A stretch of DNA of 34,540 nt, from contig DAIMYQ010000016.1 in the NCBI GenBank assembly GCA_036734385.1, forward strand, positions 1 through 34,540, written 5' to 3'. Shown one piece after another: positions 7,542-16,812 of this stretch (its first letter is position 1; each line of letters opens with the position of its first letter). This stretch comes from JAAYPI01 sp036734385 (GTDB taxonomy: Bacteria; Bacteroidota; Bacteroidia; Bacteroidales; Paludibacteraceae). Under the pieces are notes generated by a model. It did not search any database. It saw only the letters and a list, made by a program, of their open reading frames with translations, and was not told the DNA's origin. The position numbers and the translations under genes were made by a program.

Positions 7542-9257
7542 TTATTTTAGGAATAAGTTTGCATCAATATTATTTAGTGAAATACTGTCATTTTCAGGAA
7601 AATAACGTCCAGATATATTAGATATTACAAGTTTATAGTTTTCACCAGTTAAGGACATTTCTTTGGCTGTGTAGGAATCTTTTTTTTCTTTAATAAGCCT
7701 CTCATATTCTTCTTTTAACGAAATAACAATGGGCTTCTTTTCAGCTTTTGGGGTTACTATTATTGCATATTTATCAATGATAATTTTCATTTCATCTGAT
7801 GTGAAAACGGTTTCCGTTTCTCCGTTGTATTCCAATGGCAGCAATGTTTTATAGGGTTCAATATCAATTGATTGATTGTTTTCCATAGTTGCATAGAAAT
7901 ATTCTTCATTGTCTACGGAGGATTCTAAACCAAGAAAGTCATTTATTTCTAAGTTTGTTTTATTTTGAATAGAATTGGTAAAGTATTTTTGAAGACTTTC
8001 ATTACCAAAATTATCACATACATAGGATATTTTCTCAGCTAATGCATTTGAAGTTTTAATATTCAGTTTTTTTGTTTCTCTGGAAGAACCGATCACTTTC
8101 CCGTTTTCGAGTAGTTTTGCTTCGTTAAGCATTTGTCCGATTTCTTTTACCAATGCTTTTTTTGTAACATTAAATACGCTTAAAGGTCCAACAGAGGTCA
8201 ACAGGGCTACTGTCGCAAATGAAACAACAATCCATTTTATATGTTTTGCCTTCGATAAGAACAGATAAATACTTATACCATAAAGCCACACATTGAAAAT
8301 TAAAATATAACAACGATCTATTGTTATTCCGTAATCGCTGATACGACGATAAATACCTATTGACATTAATACAAGTAAAGGCAATAACAAGAGGTTAAAG
8401 TATTTTGAGAAGAATTTGATTATCTTATTTTTATTTTCCATACGTAATGGATATAAAATCATCAGACAAATTAGTCCGCCGATACTTAAAATTGAGACAA
8501 GCATGGATACCCAGCCGTTTGGTAATTTCCAATGTACAATTATTTGGGTTAAATAGACATAGAGAATTAAACAATACAAACCTAAAATTGGTAGTAAAAT
8601 GTATAACCCAAGGATTTTAAAGAATTTGTTGAAAGTGTATTCTTGTTTCTGTTTCTCATTTTTATTGGGAATATTTGACAAGAAATAAACCGGGGCAAAT
8701 ATGGCATAACAAATTACAGCCAAATTTGCATATACGTCAGGGTTGATTTTAATCTTAAAAAGCTCATCGAGTGAAAGAACCGCCAAGCTCAGTCCGGCCA
8801 TAAGTATTTGGGAGAAAAGTGTTGCTATAATTAGTTGTATAACAATTTTTTTGCTAAATTCCCAAAATGGAATATCCTTGTTTTTTGCCAAATAAGAGAC
8901 TATAAAGGATGATAATGTAAAGACCATTCCTAAAATGGTTATTTGATAAAATTGATAAGAAAGTAATTTTTCCGGTAAGAAATAGCAATAGCTGAATAAC
9001 AAGATAATAGCCAAAAGGTTTAAAGCTATTTTAAGAAACCTGTTTTTGAGGTCTTCCGTGAACAGTGCTGCTGATAAACTTAGAGGAATGCCCAAACCTA
9101 AAAGAGTCCAATAGCTTTCTTGTATTTTAACATTGTGCCCATTAATTTCCAGAAACAAACAAATAGCTAAACCGAATACGAAAACCAATGTCAATGGGAA
9201 ACGCATGGCACCTAGGTAAATTCTTTCAATTCCTGATTTTAATGATATTTTTTTCAT
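7542..9257 (-). CDS. DUF4153 family integral membrane protein
   Basis: 571 residues from the ATG at 9257. This start (MKKISLKSGIERIYLGAMRFP, then a membrane segment) is preferred over an in-frame ATG at 9338, whose extra 27 residues look unlike the family and cover a palindromic site. The N-terminal two-thirds hold about ten to twelve hydrophobic segments; the last third (from about residue 385) is a soluble domain, probably on the outside. The arrangement and the N-terminal sequence match the DUF4153 family, widespread in Bacteroidota and without a known activity. It leads a cluster with the amylase 7 bases downstream and DMP19 after that, so a link to glucan metabolism is possible, but the neighbourhood is the only evidence. 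Confidence 0.75.
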   Translation of the reverse strand: MKKISLKSGIERIYLGAMRFPLTLVFVFGLAICLFLEINGHNVKIQESYWTLLGLGIPLSLSAALFTEDLKNRFLKIALNLLAIILLFSYCYFLPEKLLSYQFYQITILGMVFTLSSFIVSYLAKNKDIPFWEFSKKIVIQLIIATLFSQILMAGLSLAVLSLDELFKIKINPDVYANLAVICYAIFAPVYFLSNIPNKNEKQKQEYTFNKFFKILGLYILLPILGLYCLILYVYLTQIIVHWKLPNGWVSMLVSILSIGGLICLMILYPLRMENKNKIIKFFSKYFNLLLLPLLVLMSIGIYRRISDYGITIDRCYILIFNVWLYGISIYLFLSKAKHIKWIVVSFATVALLTSVGPLSVFNVTKKALVKEIGQMLNEAKLLENGKVIGSSRETKKLNIKTSNALAEKISYVCDNFGNESLQKYFTNSIQNKTNLEINDFLGLESSVDNEEYFYATMENNQSIDIEPYKTLLPLEYNGETETVFTSDEMKIIIDKYAIIVTPKAEKKPIVISLKEEYERLIKEKKDSYTAKEMSLTGENYKLVISNISGRYFPENDSISLNNIDANLFLK

Positions 9258-9307
9258 GTTTAGATATCTAATGAACCTTAAAAGATATGAATCACTTGAA
9301 TATTTGT

Positions 9308-9329
9308 TGTCTATCAAATTGATAAGACA
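9308..9329. promoter_or_regulatory. Palindromic operator-like site upstream of the DUF4153 gene
   Basis: TGTC-TATCAA (9308-9317), a central A, then TTGATA-A-GACA (9319-9329). The two 10-base arms match apart from a one-base bulge. It sits about 50 bases before the likely start codon, where an operator for a dimeric repressor or activator would be expected. No regulator in the window can be paired with it. Confidence 0.35.
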
Positions 9330-9410
9330 GGACAACATTCGTGCAAAGAACGAGAAAATTCTTGATACATTAAAACAAATTGAAATAAAAAGTATTTTTT
9401 ACGATTTTTC

Positions 9411-11816
9411 TCATAATACTGATTTTATTGTTTGATAATCAATGTAATATATAATTTTTAAAGAAATGCTGTTTAATTGAGGATTTGCAAATACATTTTT
9501 TAAATTATCGAAATAATTGCTTGAAACGTCATTATTGTAGAAAGAAAAGTATCTTTTCCATACCAATGATAGTTCACTTCCCGGCAAAAATCGCCACGTG
9601 TAAGATAAATCCCCATTTAATGTACTTACATTCGTGTTATAATTTTTATTTACTGTCATATCCTGGAAATCGCCATTTCGCTGCAAAAGATAGTATGATT
9701 GATAATTGACATTAGACCAATAGTGGCGTATTCTTAAATTTAGAAAACTTTTATTTGAAATGGTAAACTTAATGTTTCCTATGTTTTCAATATTTGCAAT
9801 GTTTCTTCTACCAAAAAAGATAGAATCGTTGGCACTGTTTTTATCTACGTAACCAATTGCATTTTGTAAAAAACTGGTAATTAGTTGGTAATTGAATGAA
9901 AGTTTGTCGTTTATACGATAAGTAGGAGAGAATGTAAAATATTCTGAACTTTTACCGTATTTTGAGGCTTTCCAGTAGCCAATGTTTGTAAAAAATGCAA
10001 GTTTTTTACGAAAATCTGATGAATAATCTATGCCTGTATATCCGGCAGTGGGTTCTTTCGCTTTCCAACCTTTCACTCGAGGCTCAAAGTAGTCATATTT
10101 TTCTATCGGAGTGGCACTTACATAAAATTTAATGTAATTCAGAGATTTGAAAACCAACTTTAAGTTCCAAGCTAATTCTAATCTACTATACAATAATGGT
10201 TTATATAAGTTGTCATAGTAGATATTTAATTCACTGGTTACCTCGTTCAGGTACTTGGTTGGTGTATAATTTAGATATTGTAATTTCAACGTGTTTGAAA
10301 TGATATTGTTGTTTTCCAGATAGCCCAAATCGGTCGGGTTATATGTGTCACTTAATAGGGTAGAATATAATTCGTATCGAAATAGTCCTTTTAATTTTGC
10401 AACATTAACGTTTAACCTATAACCATACTCATTGGAAACTATTGAAGTATCTTTATCTTGGATATAACTTAGAAAGGCATCTCCTGATATTGCATGGTCG
10501 TTAAAGTTATACTTGAAATCAAGTCCCGATACATTGGATAAATGATTTTCCTCAGGAATAAGAACATTTGTATTTACCCAACTGACGTATGATTCTTTGC
10601 CAATAACCTTATCTACCACCAATAAATTGTAATTAGAAATTCCTTGAGTAGTAATATTGCGAGAAATTCCTGTGATTGTATCTTGAACTTCAGCTGTTGT
10701 CTTTTTTGTAATGGCATTTAAAAGACCTATTCCCCAGCCGGATGATGTATGTCCTGAAATTTTTGTTGCATTGTACAAATTACCCTCTGTTTGGTTGTTT
10801 TTAACTAATTCATTATCAGTTTTTTGAGAATATATCTTGTAATAATTACGAGGTTGCCCTCCAATACGGCGGGAATAGAAAATATCTCCTTTGCTGAAAA
10901 GTTCTTTTCCTTCTGTAAAAAATTGGCGTTTTTCATCGTACTTTGTTTCCACAGATGTTAGATTTAGGTAGGTATCATCAGCACGTGTTTGTCCAAAGTC
11001 GGGAATTAACATCATATCTAACGTAAAGCTTTCATTTATTCCATATTTTAAATCAAGACCGCCTTTAGTCGAAAAATTATTTTGAGTGTAGTACGTAGCT
11101 AAATATGGCATAAAAGAAAGACGTAGGGGAGGATTTACTCCTTTCATTCCATGCATTTCACCAGCTTGGTTTAGCCAACCATTTTTGTTCTTATTTACAA
11201 AATTCCATGTTATTCCTTCTCCATTACGTTTTATCAAACGAAAGAAATTAATTTCCCAAACTTGTATATCTGTTTTCGGAAAACGAATAGCCGAAAAAGG
11301 TATTTTCATTTCTGCTATCCAGCCAATGTCTGTTTTTTTTACTTCACTTTTCCATACGGCATTCCAGCTTTTATACATGGAATTTAAATCGTTTTTAGAG
11401 TCCATTTGTACACCCGCAGCTGATACCATAAATTCGGTCGAATTTAGTCCATCATTATAAGGATTTATTTCTACTGAAAAAAGGTCGGAATTGGCTTCAT
11501 CACCCGAGTCCCTATATCCCATTTCTGAAAAAATGGAATCCGGTTTGGTGTCATATAGTATTGCCAGTACATAAATAGCTTCATTATCATACATCATTCT
11601 AACTTCGGTTTGTTGAGATGGAACCCCACCATTAACAGGACTTTGTTGAATAAAATCGGTAATGATAGTAGCTTGATCCCATACTTTATCGTCAGATATA
11701 GCGTCAATTTTAGGAGGAACATCTGTTTTAATAATTGTCAACTTCTTTCTATTTTCTGCCGAAACAAAAGCTGAAAAAAGCATTAAACATAAAACTAAAA
11801 AGAGTTGTTTTTTCAT
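9411..11816 (-). CDS. DUF5916 outer-membrane protein with CBM9-like N-terminal domain
   Basis: 801 residues. A signal peptide (cleavage near FVSA-EN, residue 20) precedes a CBM9-like beta domain (about 25-230; PPKIDAISDDKVWDQA is its typical opening, with EMKIPFSAIRFP later). From about residue 230 the protein is a long run of alternating aromatic and polar beta strands, as in an outer-membrane barrel (DUF5916). The motif IPDFGQTRADDTYLNLT and FTEGKELFS are conserved landmarks of this family. Function is unknown; the CBM9-like part suggests glycan contact and the barrel suggests transport or anchoring. It is divergent from the LytS/LytTR pair, which makes it a plausible target of that system. 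A minus-strand -7 element lies about 60 bases before the ATG. Confidence 0.8.
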   Translation of the reverse strand: MKKQLFLVLCLMLFSAFVSAENRKKLTIIKTDVPPKIDAISDDKVWDQATIITDFIQQSPVNGGVPSQQTEVRMMYDNEAIYVLAILYDTKPDSIFSEMGYRDSGDEANSDLFSVEINPYNDGLNSTEFMVSAAGVQMDSKNDLNSMYKSWNAVWKSEVKKTDIGWIAEMKIPFSAIRFPKTDIQVWEINFFRLIKRNGEGITWNFVNKNKNGWLNQAGEMHGMKGVNPPLRLSFMPYLATYYTQNNFSTKGGLDLKYGINESFTLDMMLIPDFGQTRADDTYLNLTSVETKYDEKRQFFTEGKELFSKGDIFYSRRIGGQPRNYYKIYSQKTDNELVKNNQTEGNLYNATKISGHTSSGWGIGLLNAITKKTTAEVQDTITGISRNITTQGISNYNLLVVDKVIGKESYVSWVNTNVLIPEENHLSNVSGLDFKYNFNDHAISGDAFLSYIQDKDTSIVSNEYGYRLNVNVAKLKGLFRYELYSTLLSDTYNPTDLGYLENNNIISNTLKLQYLNYTPTKYLNEVTSELNIYYDNLYKPLLYSRLELAWNLKLVFKSLNYIKFYVSATPIEKYDYFEPRVKGWKAKEPTAGYTGIDYSSDFRKKLAFFTNIGYWKASKYGKSSEYFTFSPTYRINDKLSFNYQLITSFLQNAIGYVDKNSANDSIFFGRRNIANIENIGNIKFTISNKSFLNLRIRHYWSNVNYQSYYLLQRNGDFQDMTVNKNYNTNVSTLNGDLSYTWRFLPGSELSLVWKRYFSFYNNDVSSNYFDNLKNVFANPQLNSISLKIIYYIDYQTIKSVL

Positions 11817-11876
11817 AGAATCAAAAAGTTTTTTTCCTTCTAATTAATCCAAAGAAAATAGAAAGATTTTGTTACT

Positions 11877-11884
11877 CAAAACTA
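11877..11884 (-). promoter_or_regulatory. -7 promoter element for the DUF5916 gene
   Basis: Read on the minus strand this is TAGTTTTG, a match to TAnnTTTG. It would start transcription near 11870, about 54 bases before the ATG at 11816. No convincing -33 TTTG is seen at the expected distance; that position falls inside the palindrome at 11886-11952, so a factor bound there may stand in for it. Confidence 0.4.
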
Positions 11885-11885
11885 A

Positions 11886-11952
11886 TTATACCAATGCTCT
11901 AATTTTTATGTGAAGGTAATTTGCCCACATAAAAAAGATTAATTTGGTATAA
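11886..11952. promoter_or_regulatory. Concentric inverted repeat in the divergent promoter region
   Basis: Two perfect inverted repeats share one centre at 11919: outer TTATACCAA (11886-11894) with TTGGTATAA (11944-11952), and inner TTTTTATGTG (11903-11912) with CACATAAAAA (11926-11935). They are separated by unpaired 8-base segments. The element lies between two divergent genes, directly upstream of the -7 element of the DUF5916 gene and 17 bases before the kinase ATG. Its place argues for a protein-binding site or RNA structure and against a terminator. Confidence 0.5.
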
Positions 11953-11969
11953 AAACAGATATTAAAAGA

Positions 11970-13073
11970 ATGAATAACAGCAGCATCCTCAGGAAAAGTT
12001 TTATATTTGTTTCAGAAAAACGGTTAACAGATATGGTACAATTATTAAAAAGTAAAAATCGTGTTTTTATGCATATTACCTACTGGGTAGTTATGGTGTT
12101 ACTTTTTACTTTCTTTTGGGGTACTCGATATGGTAATTATTGGGTTTGTTTTTATAATGAGCTTTATTTTTTACCGGTCAAGTTGGTCGCTACTTATTTT
12201 GGTCTTTATTATTTGATTCCTCAGTTGTTTAAAGGAAATTACTTGCGTGTAATTTTACTTGCCATAGTTACTATAATTGGTAGTGGCATTCTACAGCGTA
12301 TTTTAGGTTATTATGCCTTTAGTCCACTTTTAGGATTTTATAATCCTAATGTTCCTCTTTTTGATACCACAGACATATTACACCAAATTATCAATATCAA
12401 TGCCGTAATGATTCTGCCTTTTTCCATTAAATTTTACAGTTATTCAATGGAAAAGGAAAATAGAATTCTTATTCTTTCGCGAGAAAAATCACAAGCTGAA
12501 CTGCAATTTCTGCGTAGTCAAATACAACCTCATTTTTTGTTTAATGTGTTAAATGATATTTATGCTATGTCGCTCATGCAATCGGAGAAAACGCCTGAAT
12601 CAATCTTAAAACTTTCCGACTTGATGCGTTATGTCTTGCAAGAATCTGCGGCAGATGTTGTTTTGATAGAAAAGGAAATCAATTACATTCGCAATTATAT
12701 TGATTTGGAAAAATTACGCTACAGCGATCGTTTTACCGTTGATTTACAGGTAACTGGGGATATTAACAATTTTTATATAACTCCCTTGTTGTTACTCCCA
12801 TTTGTTGAAAATGCCTTTAAACATTCTTCTACGAATGAAAAGGGTGGGGCTTGGATAAAAATTAATTTGGCAGTTAATAACCAGCAAATGTCCTTGATAA
12901 TTTCGAATAGTTTTGACCCTGAAGTACCTAAACAACAACATGTTTCATCAGGTATTGGTATAAAGAATGTGCGTAAAAGACTGGATATCTTGTACCCTGG
13001 TAGTTATACGTTTGAAACAGAAATTTCCGATCTATCTTATAAAACAGTATTAAACATTAATTTAGTATCATGA
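11970..13073 (+). CDS. LytS/YehU-type sensor histidine kinase
   Basis: 367 residues from the ATG at 11970; an in-frame ATG at 12033 is equally possible and gives the more usual N-terminus (MVQLLKSKNRVFMHITYW), with a TATATTTG -7 match at 12002-12009. Four hydrophobic segments occupy roughly residues 35-160, then a short coiled linker leads to the His_kinase domain: SQIQPHFLFNVLND holds the phospho-acceptor His188, followed by the ATPase N-box FVENAFKHSS and G-box GIGIKNVRKRLDIL. It lacks a large extracellular sensor, as is usual for this family in Bacteroidota, so the signal is probably sensed in the membrane. Its stop overlaps the start of the response regulator by 4 bases (ATGA), so the two are translationally coupled. 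Confidence 0.88.
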   Translation: MNNSSILRKSFIFVSEKRLTDMVQLLKSKNRVFMHITYWVVMVLLFTFFWGTRYGNYWVCFYNELYFLPVKLVATYFGLYYLIPQLFKGNYLRVILLAIVTIIGSGILQRILGYYAFSPLLGFYNPNVPLFDTTDILHQIININAVMILPFSIKFYSYSMEKENRILILSREKSQAELQFLRSQIQPHFLFNVLNDIYAMSLMQSEKTPESILKLSDLMRYVLQESAADVVLIEKEINYIRNYIDLEKLRYSDRFTVDLQVTGDINNFYITPLLLLPFVENAFKHSSTNEKGGAWIKINLAVNNQQMSLIISNSFDPEVPKQQHVSSGIGIKNVRKRLDILYPGSYTFETEISDLSYKTVLNINLVS

Positions 13074-13768
13074 AAACCATTCATTGTTTATTAGTAGATG
13101 ATGAGAAGTTGGCCCTTGATGTACTGGAACTTTACATCCAAAAATTGGATTATTTAGAGATTGAAGGGCGTTGCAGTAGTGCAGAAGAGGCTTCTTTATT
13201 TCTTGAACAGCATCATGTCGATTTGATATTTTTGGACATACAAATGCCAAAATGTAATGGCATGGAATGGATGAAATCTTTGGAAAATAAACCGAAGGTA
13301 ATATTTTGTACTGCATTTGATCGTTTTGCAGTAGAAAGTTACGATGTAGATGCTGTTGATTACTTACTAAAACCGATTTCTTTTGATCGTTTTCAAAAAG
13401 CTGTTCAAAAAGCAAAAGATATTATACAAAAAGATCAGATAAATGATAAAACTGAAGAATTTATAAATGTTCGATCCGACAGAAAAGTGTACAAGATTGC
13501 TATAAATGATATTTTGTATATTCATAGCATTAGTAATTATTATCAGATAATTATGTCAGATAGAACCATCATAGCTTATGGTTCCCTTTCTTCCCTCGAA
13601 AATCAATTGATGGCTTCGAAATTTCTTCGTATACAGCGTTCTTACATTGTAGCAATAGATAAAATAGAGGCGGCTTCAGGAACTTCCGTTATTATAAATA
13701 AACAAGTATTACCTGTTGGAAAACATTATCGAGAAATCGTTGAAAATCTCTTTCGCAGAACCATCTAA
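13070..13768 (+). CDS. LytTR-family response regulator
   Basis: 232 residues. The receiver domain (1-120) has the acidic pair D10/D11, phospho-acceptor D56 (IFLDIQMP), T81 and K101 (LLKP), so it is complete. The LytTR DNA-binding domain follows (about 130-228) with FINVRSDRKVYKI, ILYIHSISNYYQI and FLRIQRSYIVAIDKI. It is the partner of the overlapping kinase. Such regulators bind pairs of short direct repeats; no convincing pair was recognised in the window. A hairpin terminator follows the stop codon by 5 bases. The neighbouring divergent DUF5916 gene is the simplest candidate target, by position only. Confidence 0.92.
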   Translation: MKTIHCLLVDDEKLALDVLELYIQKLDYLEIEGRCSSAEEASLFLEQHHVDLIFLDIQMPKCNGMEWMKSLENKPKVIFCTAFDRFAVESYDVDAVDYLLKPISFDRFQKAVQKAKDIIQKDQINDKTEEFINVRSDRKVYKIAINDILYIHSISNYYQIIMSDRTIIAYGSLSSLENQLMASKFLRIQRSYIVAIDKIEAASGTSVIINKQVLPVGKHYREIVENLFRRTI

Positions 13769-13773
13769 AATGA

Positions 13774-13821
13774 AAAGAGGATATTTCCATCGAGTCCCTA
13801 TCGAAGTGAAATATCCTCTTT
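13774..13821. terminator. Bidirectional terminator between the LytTR gene and nuoN
   Basis: AAAGAGGATATTTC (13774-13787) pairs perfectly with GAAATATCCTCTTT (13808-13821), with further TCGA pairing inside the loop. It lies between two convergent genes, with A-rich and T-rich flanks that suit termination in both directions. Confidence 0.75.
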
Positions 13822-13837
13822 GTGATCATCATAAGAG

Positions 13838-15259
13838 TTACATACCGAAACCCACGGTATTCAAATATTCATAAATTCCGCTTGCCAGCCCTACAGTCAT
13901 AAGCCCGATAAAGCATACAATCAATGAAATTTTCATGTAATTATCACTCTTAACGGTTTCAATAGGATTTTCATTTGTATTAATAAACATTGCTTTTACC
14001 ACTAATAAATAATAATACAATGAAATTATAGTATTTAACAAGGCAAATAATACTAAAAGATATTCACCTTTTGCAGCTGCAGCAGTAAATACAAAGAATT
14101 TACTGAAAAATCCGGCTAAAGGAGGTATGCCGCCCAAAGAAAACAATGCAATCATCATAATCAATGCTAATTTGGGGTTGGTTTTATACAAACCGTTGTA
14201 ATCAGTCATGTCCACTTTACCTGTTTTTGTTTCAATGGCACTGATTACCCCAAAGGCTGCCATATTGGAGAATATATAAACAAGAATGTAGTACATAGTA
14301 GACGCCATACCTTGAGCGGTACCTGCTAATACAGCCAATGCAATATAACCCGCTTGTGAAACCGAAGAAAAGGCTAAGAAACGTTTTAAATTCGTTTGTC
14401 TCATGGCAAATAAGTTACCGACTGTAATAGTGATTAGAACTATCCACCAAAGTATAGTGTGCCATTCGAAAGACATACCACCGAATACCTTATACAATAT
14501 AGTCATCAAAGCAAATACTGCCGCACCTTTTGATATAGTAGAAAGGTATGCTGTCACATTTGTTGGAGCTCCTTGATAAACGTCTGCTGTCCAAAAGTGG
14601 AAAGGTACCAAGGATATTTTGAAAAATAATCCAACAGCCACAAATACTAAAGACATTATTAATAGTGGGGTAGATTCTATGCTAAATGCCAAATCTTCAA
14701 AGTAGAAAGAACCACAAGCTCCATACAAAAATGAAAGTCCAAACAGTAAGCATGCTGATGAAAATACAGCATTAAAAATATATTTGGCTCCGGCCTCAGC
14801 AGAGTTGTTCTTGTATTTGTCAAAGGCTGCAAGAGAAGCCATAGGCAAAGATGCTGTTTCCAATCCGATGTAGAATAAAATAAAGTTGCCGGCTGAAATC
14901 ATTAAGTACATTCCAAACAAGGTTAGGAGTGTCAGCATAAAGAACTCACCCCTTTTGAAGCTAGTATCTTCTTTTGATAACCAACCGTTTGACTGAAGCA
15001 TAACCAATAAAACACCCACGTTCAATATATTTTTCATCGCAATCTCAGCCTCATTGCACACATACATTCCGGCAAAAGAAGTTCCTGTTGCTTGAGGTAA
15101 AAAGCCATAGATCGTATGAGCCAAAAAAAGCAGACATGCCATCGGTTGAAAATATTCTTTTAACTTTTCCGATGCAAACAAGTCATAAACAATCAGAATG
15201 AGAAATACCACCATCAGCGACATTTCCTGTTTCATCAACAAATAATTGCTTAAATCCAT
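13838..15259 (-). CDS. nuoN: NADH-quinone oxidoreductase subunit N
   Basis: 473 residues, almost wholly hydrophobic with about 14 membrane helices. It is one of the three antiporter-like proton-pumping subunits of complex I. Diagnostic stretches are FYIGLETASLPMASLAAF, the Lys-containing FKISLVPFHFWTADVYQGAPT and LKRFLAFSSVSQAGYIAL. It is the last gene of the operon, 41 bases after nuoM, and is followed by a terminator 17 bases from its stop. Its length agrees with other NuoN proteins. Confidence 0.95.
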   Translation of the reverse strand: MDLSNYLLMKQEMSLMVVFLILIVYDLFASEKLKEYFQPMACLLFLAHTIYGFLPQATGTSFAGMYVCNEAEIAMKNILNVGVLLVMLQSNGWLSKEDTSFKRGEFFMLTLLTLFGMYLMISAGNFILFYIGLETASLPMASLAAFDKYKNNSAEAGAKYIFNAVFSSACLLFGLSFLYGACGSFYFEDLAFSIESTPLLIMSLVFVAVGLFFKISLVPFHFWTADVYQGAPTNVTAYLSTISKGAAVFALMTILYKVFGGMSFEWHTILWWIVLITITVGNLFAMRQTNLKRFLAFSSVSQAGYIALAVLAGTAQGMASTMYYILVYIFSNMAAFGVISAIETKTGKVDMTDYNGLYKTNPKLALIMMIALFSLGGIPPLAGFFSKFFVFTAAAAKGEYLLVLFALLNTIISLYYYLLVVKAMFINTNENPIETVKSDNYMKISLIVCFIGLMTVGLASGIYEYLNTVGFGM

Positions 15260-15300
15260 TGTATATAGTATAGTTTTTAATTAATCTCTACAAATTATAA

Positions 15301-16782
15301 TTACCAATTGGTCATAGCTGTTAAGCTGCTTCTAATCAAATCTGAAAAGAAGCTAGGGAAGAATCCGATACTAGTGATGCAAAGAATGAGTGTAACCACA
15401 GCAATCTTTTCATACCACACAGCATCTGTCAATGTTTTATGGTGTTCATCTTGAACTGGTCCGAACAGAATTTTGCCAACTACACGTAAAATATATACTG
15501 CTGTAATTACAATAGAAGAGCAAGCAACAATCGTGAATACTCGATGGAACATATCTGTATGTTGGAAAGATCCAACAAAAATCATCATTTCGGAAACGAA
15601 TCCGCTGAATCCAGGCAAACCTAAGGAAGCCAAACCGGCAAGTACATAACATACAGAAAGAAAAGGCATGATACGCATTAAACCACCCATTTCGCGAATA
15701 TCACGAGTATGTGTTCTTCCATAAATCATACCAATTAAAGCAAAGAATAAAGCAGTCATTAAACCGTGAGAAAGCATTTGCATTATTGCACCTGTCATTG
15801 CTGTTTCATTTAACATCAAAATAGCAAAAAGAACCAGTCCGCAGTGACTTACTGAGGAATAAGCATTGATGTATTTTAGGTCTTTTTGAACAACAGCTCC
15901 AAAAGCACCATATACCACACTTATACCGGTAAGAATCAAAAATATCCATGCTTGTTCATGAGCAGCTTGAGGCATTAAGGAAATAGCGATGCGGAAACAA
16001 CCGTACCCCCCTAATTTCATCAATACACCTGCGTGTAACATAGAAACTGCTGTCGGTGCTGAGGCGTGACCATCAGGAGACCATGTGTGGAAAGGGAACA
16101 TAGCACCTAATACTCCAAAACCTATAAATGTTAAAGGAAAGAAAATACGTTGAGCTTCGACCGGTATGCCATTTCTTGCAATTTCTAGCAAATTGAAGGT
16201 AAAATCATTTGTTGCACTAGAGTGAAAATAGATGCCGAAAATACCAACCATCATTAGGGCCGATCCACCCATTAACATCAAAGTTAATTTCATGGCAGAA
16301 TATTCTTTTTTACCTGTACCCCAAACACCAATCAACAAGTACATTGGAATTAAAGCTACTTCGTAAAAAAGTAACATCGTAAATAGGTCAATAGAAATGA
16401 AGAATCCGAAAACTCCAAGAGATAATAAAGTCAACCACATGAAAAATTCTTTCGGAAGTGGATTCATGTTCCATGAAGCAAAAACTCCTGTAAACACGAT
16501 TACGGAAGACAATAGTAACATGACTACTGAAATACCATCTACACCTACCGAGTAGTGAATATTTAACGCTGGGAACCAAAGCCGATCAAAAGTGAACAAC
16601 ATTTCTGCAGTATTACCTGCTGCTCTTTCACTTAAGAACATACAAACCAAAGCAATAGACAAAGCCAAAAGCATTGAAGCTCCAATTACGGCGACCGTCC
16701 GAATTTGGCGGATATTCTTGCAAGGTAGGAAGCCTACTAGCATCAGCATGGGAACAAGTACAAATAATGAAAGAAAGTCCAT
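15301..16782 (-). CDS. nuoM: NADH-quinone oxidoreductase subunit M
   Basis: 493 residues, about 14 membrane helices. It is an antiporter-like proton channel of the complex I membrane arm. Recognised by LLFYEVALIPMYLLIGVWG (with the key Glu of helix 5), PFHTWSPDGHASAPTAVSML and LSHGLMTALFFALIGMIYGRTHTR. It lies between nuoL and nuoN with gaps of 30 and 41 bases, in the usual order. Length and motifs are normal. Confidence 0.96.
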   Translation of the reverse strand: MDFLSLFVLVPMLMLVGFLPCKNIRQIRTVAVIGASMLLALSIALVCMFLSERAAGNTAEMLFTFDRLWFPALNIHYSVGVDGISVVMLLLSSVIVFTGVFASWNMNPLPKEFFMWLTLLSLGVFGFFISIDLFTMLLFYEVALIPMYLLIGVWGTGKKEYSAMKLTLMLMGGSALMMVGIFGIYFHSSATNDFTFNLLEIARNGIPVEAQRIFFPLTFIGFGVLGAMFPFHTWSPDGHASAPTAVSMLHAGVLMKLGGYGCFRIAISLMPQAAHEQAWIFLILTGISVVYGAFGAVVQKDLKYINAYSSVSHCGLVLFAILMLNETAMTGAIMQMLSHGLMTALFFALIGMIYGRTHTRDIREMGGLMRIMPFLSVCYVLAGLASLGLPGFSGFVSEMMIFVGSFQHTDMFHRVFTIVACSSIVITAVYILRVVGKILFGPVQDEHHKTLTDAVWYEKIAVVTLILCITSIGFFPSFFSDLIRSSLTAMTNW

Positions 16783-16812
16783 ATTCTGTATATTTAGCAG
16801 TTATAAGTCTTA

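Noticed and set aside
9258..9338. N-terminal extension of the DUF4153 protein from the upstream ATG
   Set aside because: The extra 27 residues look unlike the family start and overlap a palindrome; the MKKISLK start is more typical.
9391..9420. AGTATT...AATACT inverted repeat near the end of the DUF5916 gene
   Set aside because: Only six bases per arm in AT-rich sequence, with an 18-base loop; expected by chance and not a convincing terminator.
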